Source: Pauljensenia sp902373545 (GTDB taxonomy: Bacteria > Actinomycetota > Actinomycetes > Actinomycetales > Actinomycetaceae). Taken from it: DNA of 64,000 nt. The stretch covers positions 62,001-126,000 of the forward strand of contig NZ_JAPWAG010000001.1 of the NCBI RefSeq assembly GCF_041432775.1, in the 5' to 3' direction. The notes under the pieces were generated by a model. That model saw only the letters and a list, made by a program, of their open reading frames with translations. It was not told the origin of the DNA and did not search any database. Shown piece after piece: positions 25,266-33,931 of the stretch. The stretch's first letter is position 1; the number at the start of each line of letters is the position of its first letter. Position numbers and translations under genes: made by a program.

Positions 25266-26303
25266 ATGAACGTGTCCCAGTCTCTTCGCGTCCTCGCGCT
25301 CGGCGCGTGCGCCTCGCTGGCCCTGACGGCCTGCGCCGGCGGGGCAGCCACCCAGTCGGGTTCCAAGGACGGCTCTCACGTCACGATCGGCCTGACCTAC
25401 ATCCCGAATGTCCAGTTCGCGCCCGTGTACGTAGCCGATGCGCAGGGCACATACAACGACGCGGGCATCAGCGCCACCATCCGTCACCACGGTTCGCACG
25501 AGGGCTTCTTTACGGCGCTGCTGGCCGGGGAGGAAGACGTCGTGATCGCCTCCGGTGACGAGGCCGCGGTGGCCGCCTCGCAGGGCCTGGACATCGTCTC
25601 GATCGGCCAGTACTACGCCACCTACCCGGGCACGGTTATCGTGCCCGAGAGTTCGGATATCACGACGCTGGCTGACCTGAAGGGCAAGACGGTTGGCATC
25701 CCCGGTGAGCACGGCGCGAACTACTACGCGACCCGATCGGCCATGCAGAGCGCGGGCCTGGCCGAGGCCGACGTGACGATTGCGCCGATCGGCTACACGC
25801 AGCAGGCAGCGATCGCCTCGGGCCAGGTCGACGCGGTTGTCGGTTTCACCAACAATGACGCGGTGCAGATGCGCCTGGCTGGCCTGGAGATTCGCGAGAT
25901 TGCGTTGGATCCCTCGACGCCGCTCGTGAGCGCTTCGATTATTACGACGCACAAGTGGGCCGAGGAGCATCCGGAGCAGGCGCGCGCCGTCGTCAAGGCC
26001 ACGACCGATGCCATGAACGCGATCGCCGCGGACCCGCAGATCGCCATCGACGCCACGAAGAAGTGGGATGACTCGCTGGTGAGCGAGGACTCGCTGGCGG
26101 CCGCGAACGCGGTGCTGGCCGCGACCGTGCCGCTGTGGGTGGGCGAGAGTGGTCAGGCGAGCGGCGCGCAGGACCTGAACAAGTGGGCTCAGATGGTCAC
26201 CTTCCTGGGCACGCTCGGCGAGCTTGAGGGCAGCGTGGATCCCGCAATGATCGCGACGAATGACTACGTGACGCAGGGCGAGGCACAGTCCTCTGCTTCC
26301 TGA
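25266..26303 (+). CDS. riboflavin ABC transporter substrate-binding lipoprotein (RibY-like, NMT1/THI5 fold)
   Basis: 345 aa. Signal peptide with lipobox LALTAC (Cys23), then a Ser/Lys linker and the NMT1/THI5-like periplasmic-binding fold (VTIGLTYIPNVQFAPVYVAD, LKGKTVGIPGEHGANYY, VDAVVGFTNNDAVQ). By family it could bind a pyrimidine or riboflavin; the FMN riboswitch upstream favours riboflavin. AAGGAGA precedes ATG 25266, just after the permease stop. Confidence 0.82.
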   Translation: MNVSQSLRVLALGACASLALTACAGGAATQSGSKDGSHVTIGLTYIPNVQFAPVYVADAQGTYNDAGISATIRHHGSHEGFFTALLAGEEDVVIASGDEAAVAASQGLDIVSIGQYYATYPGTVIVPESSDITTLADLKGKTVGIPGEHGANYYATRSAMQSAGLAEADVTIAPIGYTQQAAIASGQVDAVVGFTNNDAVQMRLAGLEIREIALDPSTPLVSASIITTHKWAEEHPEQARAVVKATTDAMNAIAADPQIAIDATKKWDDSLVSEDSLAAANAVLAATVPLWVGESGQASGAQDLNKWAQMVTFLGTLGELEGSVDPAMIATNDYVTQGEAQSSAS

Positions 26304-26338
26304 CGGTGAGCCGCGACAGGGACGCGCGCGTTTGGACG

Positions 26339-26344
26339 TAGGGT
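26339..26344 (+). promoter_or_regulatory. -10 box of pafB, leaderless type
   Basis: TAGGGT, 6 bases before GTG 26351. Confidence 0.45.
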
Positions 26345-26350
26345 AGGCGG

Positions 26351-27280
26351 GTGAGTACCGCCCCTTCCGCCAACGTGCGCGTCCTTGAGCTTTTCGTCGA
26401 GCTCCTGGGCGCGCGGCCGGGACGCACCAAGGCGCAGTTGCGCTCTCTTCCCGGTTACCGAGGCCTCGCCGACGAGGCCTTTGAGACCCAGTTTCAGCGC
26501 GACAAGGATGCGCTGCGCGACGCCGGCGTTCACCTGAGCGTGGGGCGCAGCGAACGCTACGCCATCGACAGGGATTCTTTCGCCCCGGACATCGAGGTCA
26601 CCAGCGTGGATCGCGTGCTGCTCTCGCTGGCGGCGCGCGCGTGGGACCGCAACGATGTCCTGGCTGATTCGATCGACGCCAAGGCGGCGGCTGCGTCCGA
26701 GGAGGATATCTCTGCGCCGGTCATTCGCCTGGGGCTCTCTGGCCTGGAGGCTGCGACGTCGTTTGCGCGTGCGATCCGCGAGCGCCGCGTCGTCAGCTTT
26801 GAGTATCCGGGGTCGGGGGAGTTGACGTTGCGCGCGGTCGAGCCGTGGGCGCTGACCGTCCAGGGGCGTGCGCTGTACCTGTGGGGCTGGGACTTGGATC
26901 GTGAGGCCGAGCGCACGTTCCGTGTCTCGCGCGTGCGTTCGCAGGTGGAGTTCCTGGGGGAGGCCGGCGATGCGTCGGTCGCGCCGAGCAGCGCTGTCCC
27001 GCGGGTGTCCTCGTTGGTGTCGCCGCTCGTTGAGGTCCGCTGCGACAGCGCGGCGCGCGCTCTCCTGCTCGGGTACGAGGCCTTGGCGCAGCCCGGTGAT
27101 GAGTGGGCCGCGCGGCAGGGCTGGGAGTCTATGGCGTTGGAGGATGGCGAAGTGGGAACGTGGATTGCGCGTTTGCTGCCGCTGGCCGCCGACGTCGTCG
27201 TCGTGGCTCCCCCGACTCTGCGCGACGCGATGCTGGAGCGTCTGCGCATCGCTGGTGCGTGGGGAGGACACGATGCCTGA
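26351..27280 (+). CDS. pafB: WYL-domain transcriptional regulator PafB
   Basis: 309 aa. N-terminal winged-helix (VRVLELFVELLGARPGRTKAQLRSLPGY) followed by WYL and C-terminal domains (VVSFEYPGSGELTLRAVEPWALTVQGRALYLWGWDL). PafB pairs with PafC to activate the LexA/RecA-independent DNA damage response in actinobacteria. It overlaps pafC by 8 bases. No proteasome genes are in the window. Confidence 0.9.
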   Translation: MSTAPSANVRVLELFVELLGARPGRTKAQLRSLPGYRGLADEAFETQFQRDKDALRDAGVHLSVGRSERYAIDRDSFAPDIEVTSVDRVLLSLAARAWDRNDVLADSIDAKAAAASEEDISAPVIRLGLSGLEAATSFARAIRERRVVSFEYPGSGELTLRAVEPWALTVQGRALYLWGWDLDREAERTFRVSRVRSQVEFLGEAGDASVAPSSAVPRVSSLVSPLVEVRCDSAARALLLGYEALAQPGDEWAARQGWESMALEDGEVGTWIARLLPLAADVVVVAPPTLRDAMLERLRIAGAWGGHDA

Positions 27281-28208
27281 GAACGTGTCCCTGGCCTTTG
27301 TCCGTCTCTCCTCGATGGTCGCGTGGATCGCCGACCATCCGGGCGTGCACGTCGATGAGATTTGCTCGCACTTTGGTCGCACGCGCCGCCAGGTGCGCCG
27401 CGACATCGAGTACTTGGCGTCGGTGGGCGATTCCCTGCCGGGGCAATCCTTCGAGGTGGACTGGGCGCTCTTCGAGGAGGAGTCGCGCGTGTCGCTGCGC
27501 GCGACGCTGGGTGCGGGCGCACCCCTGCGCTTGTCGGAGGTGGAGGCACAGGCCTTGCTGATCGGGCTGTCGGCGATTGCCCCGTTCCTAGCGCCGGACG
27601 TGGCCGCTCACCTGCCCCATGCCGCCCTCGTCGTCTCCGCCCTGGGTGGGCTCGGGGATGCCGACGCCCAAGGAGGCATCGATGCCTCCCCAGCCCTGGC
27701 CTCGTCGCTTCCCGTGGAGGCGCTGCGCGACGCCCTGGCACGCAAGCAGCGTGTGTCTTTCGACTACGTGTCCTCGCGCGGACAGTCCTCGCACCGCGTC
27801 GTCGATCCGTGGTCGTTGGACGCGAGCGCGACCGGCTGGCTGCTGCGCGGGTGGTGCACGGCGGCGCAGGGACCGCGTACCTTCGCGCTCTCCTCGATGT
27901 CGAACCTTGGCGTGGTCGGCGCGCGCGTGCAGGAACCGCGCCGCGTACGCGACGACGCGCCCACGTGGACCCTCGACGTCGACCGGCCCGCTCGGTGGAT
28001 CGCCGACGAGTACGGCGGGCACATCGATGGGGAGCTTGAGGACGGGGGAGCGCGCATCACCTTGCCCGTGTGGAACGAGGAGTGGGGGCTGAGCCTGCTC
28101 ACCGACATCGCCGCCCACCTGCGCGACGTCTCGCCCGATCGGCGAGCCGAGGCGGGGCAGCGCGCACGCGCCATCGTGGCCGTATGGACCCAGGAGGATC
28201 AACCGTGA
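27273..28208 (+). CDS. pafC: WYL-domain transcriptional regulator PafC
   Basis: 311 aa, same architecture as PafB: HTH (VDEICSHFGRTRRQVRRDIEYL), WYL core (VSFDYVSSRGQSSHRVVDPWSL) and WCX extension. ATG 27273 after GGGGAGGA lies inside the end of pafB. The stop overlaps the helY GTG (GTGA). In most actinobacteria tatA and tatC sit between pafC and helY; here they do not. Confidence 0.9.
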   Translation: MPENVSLAFVRLSSMVAWIADHPGVHVDEICSHFGRTRRQVRRDIEYLASVGDSLPGQSFEVDWALFEEESRVSLRATLGAGAPLRLSEVEAQALLIGLSAIAPFLAPDVAAHLPHAALVVSALGGLGDADAQGGIDASPALASSLPVEALRDALARKQRVSFDYVSSRGQSSHRVVDPWSLDASATGWLLRGWCTAAQGPRTFALSSMSNLGVVGARVQEPRRVRDDAPTWTLDVDRPARWIADEYGGHIDGELEDGGARITLPVWNEEWGLSLLTDIAAHLRDVSPDRRAEAGQRARAIVAVWTQEDQP

Positions 28209-30970
28209 GCCCGAAACGACGCCGACACCGCGAGCGCGTCACCGACCCCTCGGCTTCCCAGGAACGCACGAGCGTGGGCGAGGGTAGTGCCGCCCAGCGA
28301 TACGCGGCCTTCCGGGAACACGCGCGGGCGGCCTCGTCCCTGCGCGGACGCTGGGTCGCGGGGCTGAGCTTTACCCCCGACCCCTTCCAGATCGACGCGC
28401 TCGACGCCGTCGAGGCCGGCAACTCCGTCCTGGTCGCGGCGCCCACGGGCGCGGGCAAGACGATCGTCGGCCAATTCGGTGCCTACGTGGCGCTTGAGCG
28501 CGGCATGCGCGCCTTCTACACGACGCCCATTAAGGCGCTGTCGAACCAGAAATACCTGGAGCTGTGCGAGCTCTACGGGGCGGACAACGTCGGCCTGGCC
28601 ACCGGCGACACGTCGATTAACCCCAAGGCCCCCGTCGTCGTCATGACGACCGAGGTGGCGCGCAACATGATCTACGCCGGTGTGTCCCTGGATGACTTGG
28701 GAGTCGTCGTCCTGGACGAGGTGCACTATCTGGCCGATAAGATGCGCGGGCCCGTGTGGGAGGAAGTGATCATCCACCTGCCCGCTCACGTGTCGATCAT
28801 CGCTCTGTCGGCGACCGTGTCCAACGCCGAGGAGTTTGGCGCGTGGATCCGCGAGGTTCGCTCCTCGTGCGAGATCATCGTCTCCGAGCGCCGTCCGGTT
28901 CCCCTCTACCAGCACATGATCGTGGGGGAGGAGATCTTCGACCTGTACGCGCCCACCGGCAAGCGCAAGCTGAACCCCGAGCTGGTGGCCGCCACGAACG
29001 ACTCGGGGATGCGGGGTGGGCGCGGCTCGCGCTCGTGGAACCGACCCGTGCGCGTGCGCCGCGAGTCGCGTCCCTCCACGCTCATCTCGCTGGATCGGGC
29101 CCACCTGCTCCCGGCGATCACGTTTATCTTTTCGCGCGCCGGGTGCGAGGACGCCGTGCGCCAGGTGCTGCTCACCCGCATCACGCTCACGACGCGCTCG
29201 GAGGCGGCCGCAATCGAGCGCTACGTCGACGAGGTCATCGCGCTGATCGCCCCCGAGGATGCGGTCGTGCTCGGGGTTGACGCGTGGAAGCACGGGCTGA
29301 TGCGTGGCATCGCCGCCCACCACGCGGGCATGCTGCCCCTCATGAAGGAGGCCGTTGAGCATCTGTTTTCCGAGGGCCTGGTGAAGATGGTGTACGCGAC
29401 CGAGACGCTGGCGCTGGGCATCAACATGCCCGCGCGCACCGTCGTCATCGAGTCGCTGACCAAGTGGAACGGCTCGGCCCACGTCTCGCTCTCGGCCGGC
29501 GAATACACGCAGCTGTCGGGGCGCGCGGGGCGTCGCGGCATCGACACGGAGGGTCACGCGGTGGTCTCCCACCGCGGGGGAGTGGCGCCCGAGGAGGTCG
29601 CTGCCCTGGCGTCCAAGCGCACCTATCCGCTCATCTCCGCCTTCACGCCGACCTACAACATGGTCGTCAACCTGCTGGCCCGCTCCACGCGCACGCAGAC
29701 CCGCAAGGTCCTCGAGTCTTCCTTCGCGCAGTTCCAGGCCGACTCCGCCGTGGTCACCCTCGCCACGCGCCTGAGCGAGCTCGAGGCTGCGCAGCGCCTG
29801 GCCGGCGACGATCTGACCTGTTCGTCGGGCGACGTCGGCGAGTACCTCATGCTGCGCGATCGTATCGGCCAGGCGGAAAAGTCGGGTGCGCGCGCCCGTA
29901 AGCGCGAGACCCGCGAGGAGTCGCGACGGGTCCTGTCGCAGGTGCGCACGGGCGACGTCCTGGCACTGACACGCGGACGCAAGCTGCGCCTGTGCGTCGT
30001 CGGGGCGAAGGCCACCACGGCCTCGGGACGAGTCGAGGTCTCGGTCATCTCCGAGGACGCCACGTGGCGGGCGCTGGCCCCCGAGGATGTGCGCGGCGGC
30101 ATCGCGGTCGTGGGCCACATGGCGATTCCCGGCGGCTCGGCGCTGCGCCGCACGAAGGAACGCACGCGCATCGCTGGTGAACTGCGCTCTGGCAGCGCGA
30201 AAGGCCGCTTCCCGCTGCCCGAAGGCGCCGAGGAGCAATCGGACACGATCGGGGAGCTGCGCGCAGCGATGCGCGCTCACCCGGTGCATCGGTGCCCCCA
30301 CCGCGAGAACCACGCGCGCGCCGGCGCCCAGTGGGCCCGGATCAGCCGTGAGATCGAGGCCCTGCGCCGCTCCATCGATTCCCAGACCGGATCGGTCGCC
30401 GCCCACTTCGACCGCGTGTGCGCGGTGCTGGAGCGCCTCGGTTTTCTGGACGGCGACCGGGTGACAGCGTCGGGGGAGAGGTTGCGTCGCATTTTCGGCG
30501 AGCGTGACCTGGTGATCGCCATGTCGATCAACGAGGGCGCGTGGAACGACCTAGACGAGGCCGAGCTGGCCTCGATGGTCTCGGCCCTGGTCTACGATTC
30601 GCGCAGCGACGACGACGCCAACGAGCTGGCGCCCACCGGCGTGGGTATTCGCCTGCGCACGGCGTGGGAGGAGTGCGTGGGCACCCTCGCGCGGGTGCAC
30701 CGTGTGGAGAAGCAGTGCGGGTGTGATCCCACGCCCTCCCTAGACGCGGGCCTCATGTCTGCGACCCTGGCGTGGGCGCACGGATCGACACTGGCCACCG
30801 CGATCGACGGGGCGGATATCCAGGCCGGTGACTTTGTGCGCTGGATGCGTCAGGTGATGGACTGCCTCGGTCAGATTGCCTCCGCCGCGCCCACGAGTGA
30901 TCTCGCTCGTCGGGCCGAGGCCGCCAAGGACCGCATCGGTCGGGGTATTGTGGCCTGGTCCACCATCTAA
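28205..30970 (+). CDS. helY: Ski2-like superfamily 2 RNA helicase (HelY)
   Basis: 921 aa. Walker A APTGAGKT with Lys85, motif II DEVH at 171-174, motif III LSATVSN, motif VI QLSGRAGRRGID. C-terminal rRNA-processing-arch and DSHCT-like domains as in Mtr4/Ski2. A basic N-terminus (PKRRRHRERV) may bind nucleic acid. GTG 28205 is taken because it overlaps the pafC stop. Likely an RNA helicase; the precise substrate is unknown. Confidence 0.92.
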   Translation: MSPKRRRHRERVTDPSASQERTSVGEGSAAQRYAAFREHARAASSLRGRWVAGLSFTPDPFQIDALDAVEAGNSVLVAAPTGAGKTIVGQFGAYVALERGMRAFYTTPIKALSNQKYLELCELYGADNVGLATGDTSINPKAPVVVMTTEVARNMIYAGVSLDDLGVVVLDEVHYLADKMRGPVWEEVIIHLPAHVSIIALSATVSNAEEFGAWIREVRSSCEIIVSERRPVPLYQHMIVGEEIFDLYAPTGKRKLNPELVAATNDSGMRGGRGSRSWNRPVRVRRESRPSTLISLDRAHLLPAITFIFSRAGCEDAVRQVLLTRITLTTRSEAAAIERYVDEVIALIAPEDAVVLGVDAWKHGLMRGIAAHHAGMLPLMKEAVEHLFSEGLVKMVYATETLALGINMPARTVVIESLTKWNGSAHVSLSAGEYTQLSGRAGRRGIDTEGHAVVSHRGGVAPEEVAALASKRTYPLISAFTPTYNMVVNLLARSTRTQTRKVLESSFAQFQADSAVVTLATRLSELEAAQRLAGDDLTCSSGDVGEYLMLRDRIGQAEKSGARARKRETREESRRVLSQVRTGDVLALTRGRKLRLCVVGAKATTASGRVEVSVISEDATWRALAPEDVRGGIAVVGHMAIPGGSALRRTKERTRIAGELRSGSAKGRFPLPEGAEEQSDTIGELRAAMRAHPVHRCPHRENHARAGAQWARISREIEALRRSIDSQTGSVAAHFDRVCAVLERLGFLDGDRVTASGERLRRIFGERDLVIAMSINEGAWNDLDEAELASMVSALVYDSRSDDDANELAPTGVGIRLRTAWEECVGTLARVHRVEKQCGCDPTPSLDAGLMSATLAWAHGSTLATAIDGADIQAGDFVRWMRQVMDCLGQIASAAPTSDLARRAEAAKDRIGRGIVAWSTI

Positions 30971-30988
30971 CTGTCCAGGGAGGTACGC

Positions 30989-32602
30989 ATGGGGTATCGG
31001 GAGGTCTTGCAGCGAGTGTCTCTCGCGCACGTGTGCGGAGACGCGTTGATTGGGGCCTCCGCTGGCCTAGCCCTGTACTCCGCCTTTCCGCCACTGGGCT
31101 GGTGGTGGATGACGATCCCCGCGCTGGCCTTGTTCATCTCACGCATTGACGAGGCCCGGGCTCCTCGTGCGCTGACCGTGACGATGTGCTTCGGCATGAG
31201 CATGTGGCTTCCCCTCATCGACTGGGTTCCCATGGCCGTGGGCATGAAGCCGGCGTGGTTCGTGCTGGCCCTGGCACAGACGCTGTTCCTGTGCGGCTGG
31301 GTGCTCTTCACGCGCTGGACGCAGCTGTGGTCCTGGGCGCGCGGCCCTCTCATGCAGGCTCTCCTGTACGCGATCACGTGGGCGGGCGTGGACGCCGCGC
31401 GTTCACGCTGGCCGTGGTCGGGCTTCCCCTGGGGTTCCGTCGCGCTGCCGCAGGTCGATTCTCCGCTCGGGCACCTGGCTCCCTACGGCGGCACGACCGT
31501 CGTGACGGCCGCGGTCGTGTTCCTGGCGGTGCTCACGCGGCGCATGTTCGCCTATCGCGACGCTGCTGTGCGCCGTGAACACTGGTTCTCTCGGCCCCTC
31601 CTGGCGATCCTCGTGTTGGCGGGGGTCATCGCGCCCCTGGCGATCCCCCTGTCGAACAAGGCCGAAGAAGGAACCCTGCGCGTCGGCGTCGTTCAGGGCG
31701 ACATCGCGTTGCCCGGGACGCGGGCGTACAGTCATCCGGGTGAGGTGACGGGCAACAACCTGCGCGCCTCCCGGACGCTCGCGGCCGATCCCGCGCTCGT
31801 CGACAAGCCGATCGACGTGGCCCTGTGGGGCGAGGGCTCGGTGGACCGAGACCCGGTCCTGTTCGGCGACATTGGTGCTCTCGTTGACGAGGCCTCGGTC
31901 GCCCTGGATGCGCCCATCCTCATCGGCTACACGAACCTGAACGAGCGCGATCGGGTCAAGAACTGGCTGGCCCTGTGGCGCCCGGGCGTCGGCGTGGACG
32001 AGCAGGCGCGCTATTCCAAGCACGTGCCCGTGCCTTTCGGCGAGTTCATTCCCTTCCGCGAGCTCGTCTCTTCCTTTGCCACCCAAGCGGCTCAGGCCGC
32101 CAAGGACATGGAGGCCGGTGACGAAATCCCGCTCATGAGCGTCCCCGCCCGCGACGGGCGCCTCGTGCCCGTGGCCGTGGGCATTTGCTTTGAGGGTGCC
32201 TACCCCTCGGTGATCGGTGAGGGCGTGGCCGCCGGCGGGCAGATGATCGTGACGCCGTCGAACAACTATCACTTCCGATCCTCGGGCGAGTCCGCCCAGC
32301 AGGGACAGCTCCTGCGCATGCGTGCGATGGAGTATTCGCGCAGTGCCGTCCAGTCCTCCACGACCGGACACTCCTACGTGATTCGTCCCGACGGCTCCGT
32401 GCTCGCGTCCACGGATACCGAGTCCGTGGCTACCTTGGTGGCCGATGTGCCGCTGCGCTCGTCGCTGACGCTGACCGCTCGGGCGGGGGAGCGGATTCCC
32501 CTGGCATGTATGGGGCTCAGCCTCGTGATCGGCCTGGCGGGCACGGTCACGGCGATCCGCTGGCGCGTCGCGGAGCGTGCAGCACGTGCGACCACTCGTT
32601 AA
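30989..32602 (+). CDS. lnt: apolipoprotein N-acyltransferase
   Basis: 537 aa. About seven to eight N-terminal membrane helices, a nitrilase-type extracytoplasmic domain, then a C-terminal helix (LACMGLSLVIGLAGTVTA). The catalytic triad is visible: Glu in ALWGEGSVD, Lys in YSKHVPVPFGEFIPF, Cys in VAVGICFEGAYP. N-acylates lipoproteins such as the binding protein at 25266. GGGAGG precedes the ATG. Paired with ppm1, as in mycobacteria. Confidence 0.94.
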   Translation: MGYREVLQRVSLAHVCGDALIGASAGLALYSAFPPLGWWWMTIPALALFISRIDEARAPRALTVTMCFGMSMWLPLIDWVPMAVGMKPAWFVLALAQTLFLCGWVLFTRWTQLWSWARGPLMQALLYAITWAGVDAARSRWPWSGFPWGSVALPQVDSPLGHLAPYGGTTVVTAAVVFLAVLTRRMFAYRDAAVRREHWFSRPLLAILVLAGVIAPLAIPLSNKAEEGTLRVGVVQGDIALPGTRAYSHPGEVTGNNLRASRTLAADPALVDKPIDVALWGEGSVDRDPVLFGDIGALVDEASVALDAPILIGYTNLNERDRVKNWLALWRPGVGVDEQARYSKHVPVPFGEFIPFRELVSSFATQAAQAAKDMEAGDEIPLMSVPARDGRLVPVAVGICFEGAYPSVIGEGVAAGGQMIVTPSNNYHFRSSGESAQQGQLLRMRAMEYSRSAVQSSTTGHSYVIRPDGSVLASTDTESVATLVADVPLRSSLTLTARAGERIPLACMGLSLVIGLAGTVTAIRWRVAERAARATTR

Positions 32603-32608
32603 AAGAGG

Positions 32609-32614
32609 CAGAAT
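32609..32614 (+). promoter_or_regulatory. -10 box of ppm1, leaderless type
   Basis: CAGAAT, 7 bases before ATG 32622. Confidence 0.35.
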
Positions 32615-32621
32615 GTGACTC

Positions 32622-33407
32622 ATGACTACCGCGCAGCGTCTTGCTCCCTCGCCTCAGGGCGACCACACCCTGATCGTGATCCCCACCTACAACGAGATGG
32701 CGACGCTGCCGACGATCCTGGAGCAGATCTGGGCACACGTCCCGGCCGCGCACATCCTCATCGTGGATGATTCCTCGCCGGATGGGACGGGGGAGTGGGT
32801 CGACCAGCGCCGCGCGGGCGAGGAACGTCTGTTCGTCCTGCATCGCGCCGCCAAGTCCGGCCTTGCGACCGCGTACGTCGACGGCATGGGCTGGGGCATC
32901 GACCACGGCTACCCGTTTATCGTGCAGATGGACGCCGACGGCTCGCACCGCCCGGTCGACCTGCCCAAGCTGCTGGCCCGCATGGGTGGGCCCGATCAGC
33001 CCGATCTCGTCATCGGGTCGCGCTGGGTGCGCGGCGGGCAGGTCAACGGCTGGTCCGCCAAGCGCGTCGCCCTGTCAAAGGCGGGCAATTATTATGTCCG
33101 TTTTTGTCTGGGGACCCCCGTGCGCGACGCAACGGCGGGGCTGCGGGTTCACCGCGCGTCCTTCCTGGCCACTCGCGGCGTGCTCGGCAAGGTGGCGACC
33201 ACCGGCTTTGGCTTCCAGGTGGAGATGACCGAGCTGGAGCGCAGCCTGGGCGCAACCATCGCCGAGGTGCCCATTACTTTCGATGAGCGCCTGGCGGGAG
33301 AATCCAAGCTCGACTCGTCGATTTTCGTCGAGGAGCTGGCAATGGTCACAAAAGGCGGCCTGAGCCGTCTGGCCCAGGCCGCGTGCGCGCCGTTTCGCAG
33401 GGGTTAG
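32622..33407 (+). CDS. ppm1: polyprenol-phosphate mannosyltransferase
   Basis: 261 aa, GT2 family. Transfers mannose from GDP-mannose to polyprenyl phosphate for wall glycans and glycoproteins. IVIPTYNEMATLP near residue 18, DDSSPDGT at 49-56 and the metal-binding D-x-D of QMDADGSHR (Asp104, Asp106). No membrane helices, so membrane attachment may go through Lnt. The stop overlaps the convergent rbpA stop by 4 bases. Confidence 0.92.
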   Translation: MTTAQRLAPSPQGDHTLIVIPTYNEMATLPTILEQIWAHVPAAHILIVDDSSPDGTGEWVDQRRAGEERLFVLHRAAKSGLATAYVDGMGWGIDHGYPFIVQMDADGSHRPVDLPKLLARMGGPDQPDLVIGSRWVRGGQVNGWSAKRVALSKAGNYYVRFCLGTPVRDATAGLRVHRASFLATRGVLGKVATTGFGFQVEMTELERSLGATIAEVPITFDERLAGESKLDSSIFVEELAMVTKGGLSRLAQAACAPFRRG

Positions 33408-33769
33408 CCCTTGCGGTAGGAACCCTCGGGGCGCAGACGGCCCTCGCGGTAGGCGGTGAGCTGCTCGGTCAGGACGACCTCGAGCTCCTCAATGGAGCGG
33501 CGCTCCAGCAGCATGTCCCAGTGCGTGCGCTGAGGCTTGACGGGCTTGTTGTCCTCGTCCTCCTCGGTCTCGCCAATCAGCTCGGCGGTCTGGCCGCACT
33601 TGCATTCCCAGGTCGCCGGGGCGGTGGCTTCGCTGGAGAGGGTGACCTCAAACTCGTGTCCGTTGGGGCACGCGTAACGAACGTTGAAACGATCGGCAAA
33701 AACGACGCCGTCCTCGGATTCGAGGGACTTGGCGCCGATCTGCATGCCACGCAGTGCGCGGTCTGCCAT
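33404..33769 (-). CDS. rbpA: RNA polymerase-binding protein RbpA
   Basis: 121 aa, actinobacteria-specific activator of the housekeeping sigma factor. Core domain Cys34 (YACPNGHEF) and Cys56/Cys58 (WECKCGQ); a basic linker and sigma-interaction domain follow (KPQRTHWDMLLERRSIEELEVVL). The ATG at 33769 has GGAGG 6 bases upstream; a longer frame to 34144 would overlap the PAP2 gene and is rejected. Confidence 0.95.
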   Translation of the reverse strand: MADRALRGMQIGAKSLESEDGVVFADRFNVRYACPNGHEFEVTLSSEATAPATWECKCGQTAELIGETEEDEDNKPVKPQRTHWDMLLERRSIEELEVVLTEQLTAYREGRLRPEGSYRKG

Positions 33770-33803
33770 AACAGCCTCCTGGACGTAGATAAGAAACGCA
33801 TCC

Positions 33804-33809
33804 ATTCTA
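33804..33809 (-). promoter_or_regulatory. candidate -10 of rbpA
   Basis: Minus-strand TAGAAT about 35 bases before the ATG, leaving room for the GGAGG site. No good -35. Confidence 0.4.
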
Positions 33810-33866
33810 TCGGACGCGTCAAGCGGAGCGATGCTCGGCCCCTTCTCAGGACACCACTTCGATCCG

Positions 33867-33880
33867 ATAATGTACATTAT
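33867..33880. promoter_or_regulatory. 14-bp perfect palindrome, operator candidate
   Basis: ATAATGTACATTAT between the divergent rbpA and PAP2 genes, about 39 bases upstream of the PAP2 -10 box. The AT-rich perfect dyad stands out in this GC-rich sequence. Regulator unknown. Confidence 0.4.
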
Positions 33881-33918
33881 GTCCGTTTTGCTCCCCTGGC
33901 GGGCCCCCGACCACGCGC

Positions 33919-33924
33919 TACAGT
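33919..33924 (+). promoter_or_regulatory. -10 box of the PAP2 gene, leaderless type
   Basis: TACAGT, 7 bases before ATG 33932. Confidence 0.45.
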
Positions 33925-33931
33925 TACGACC

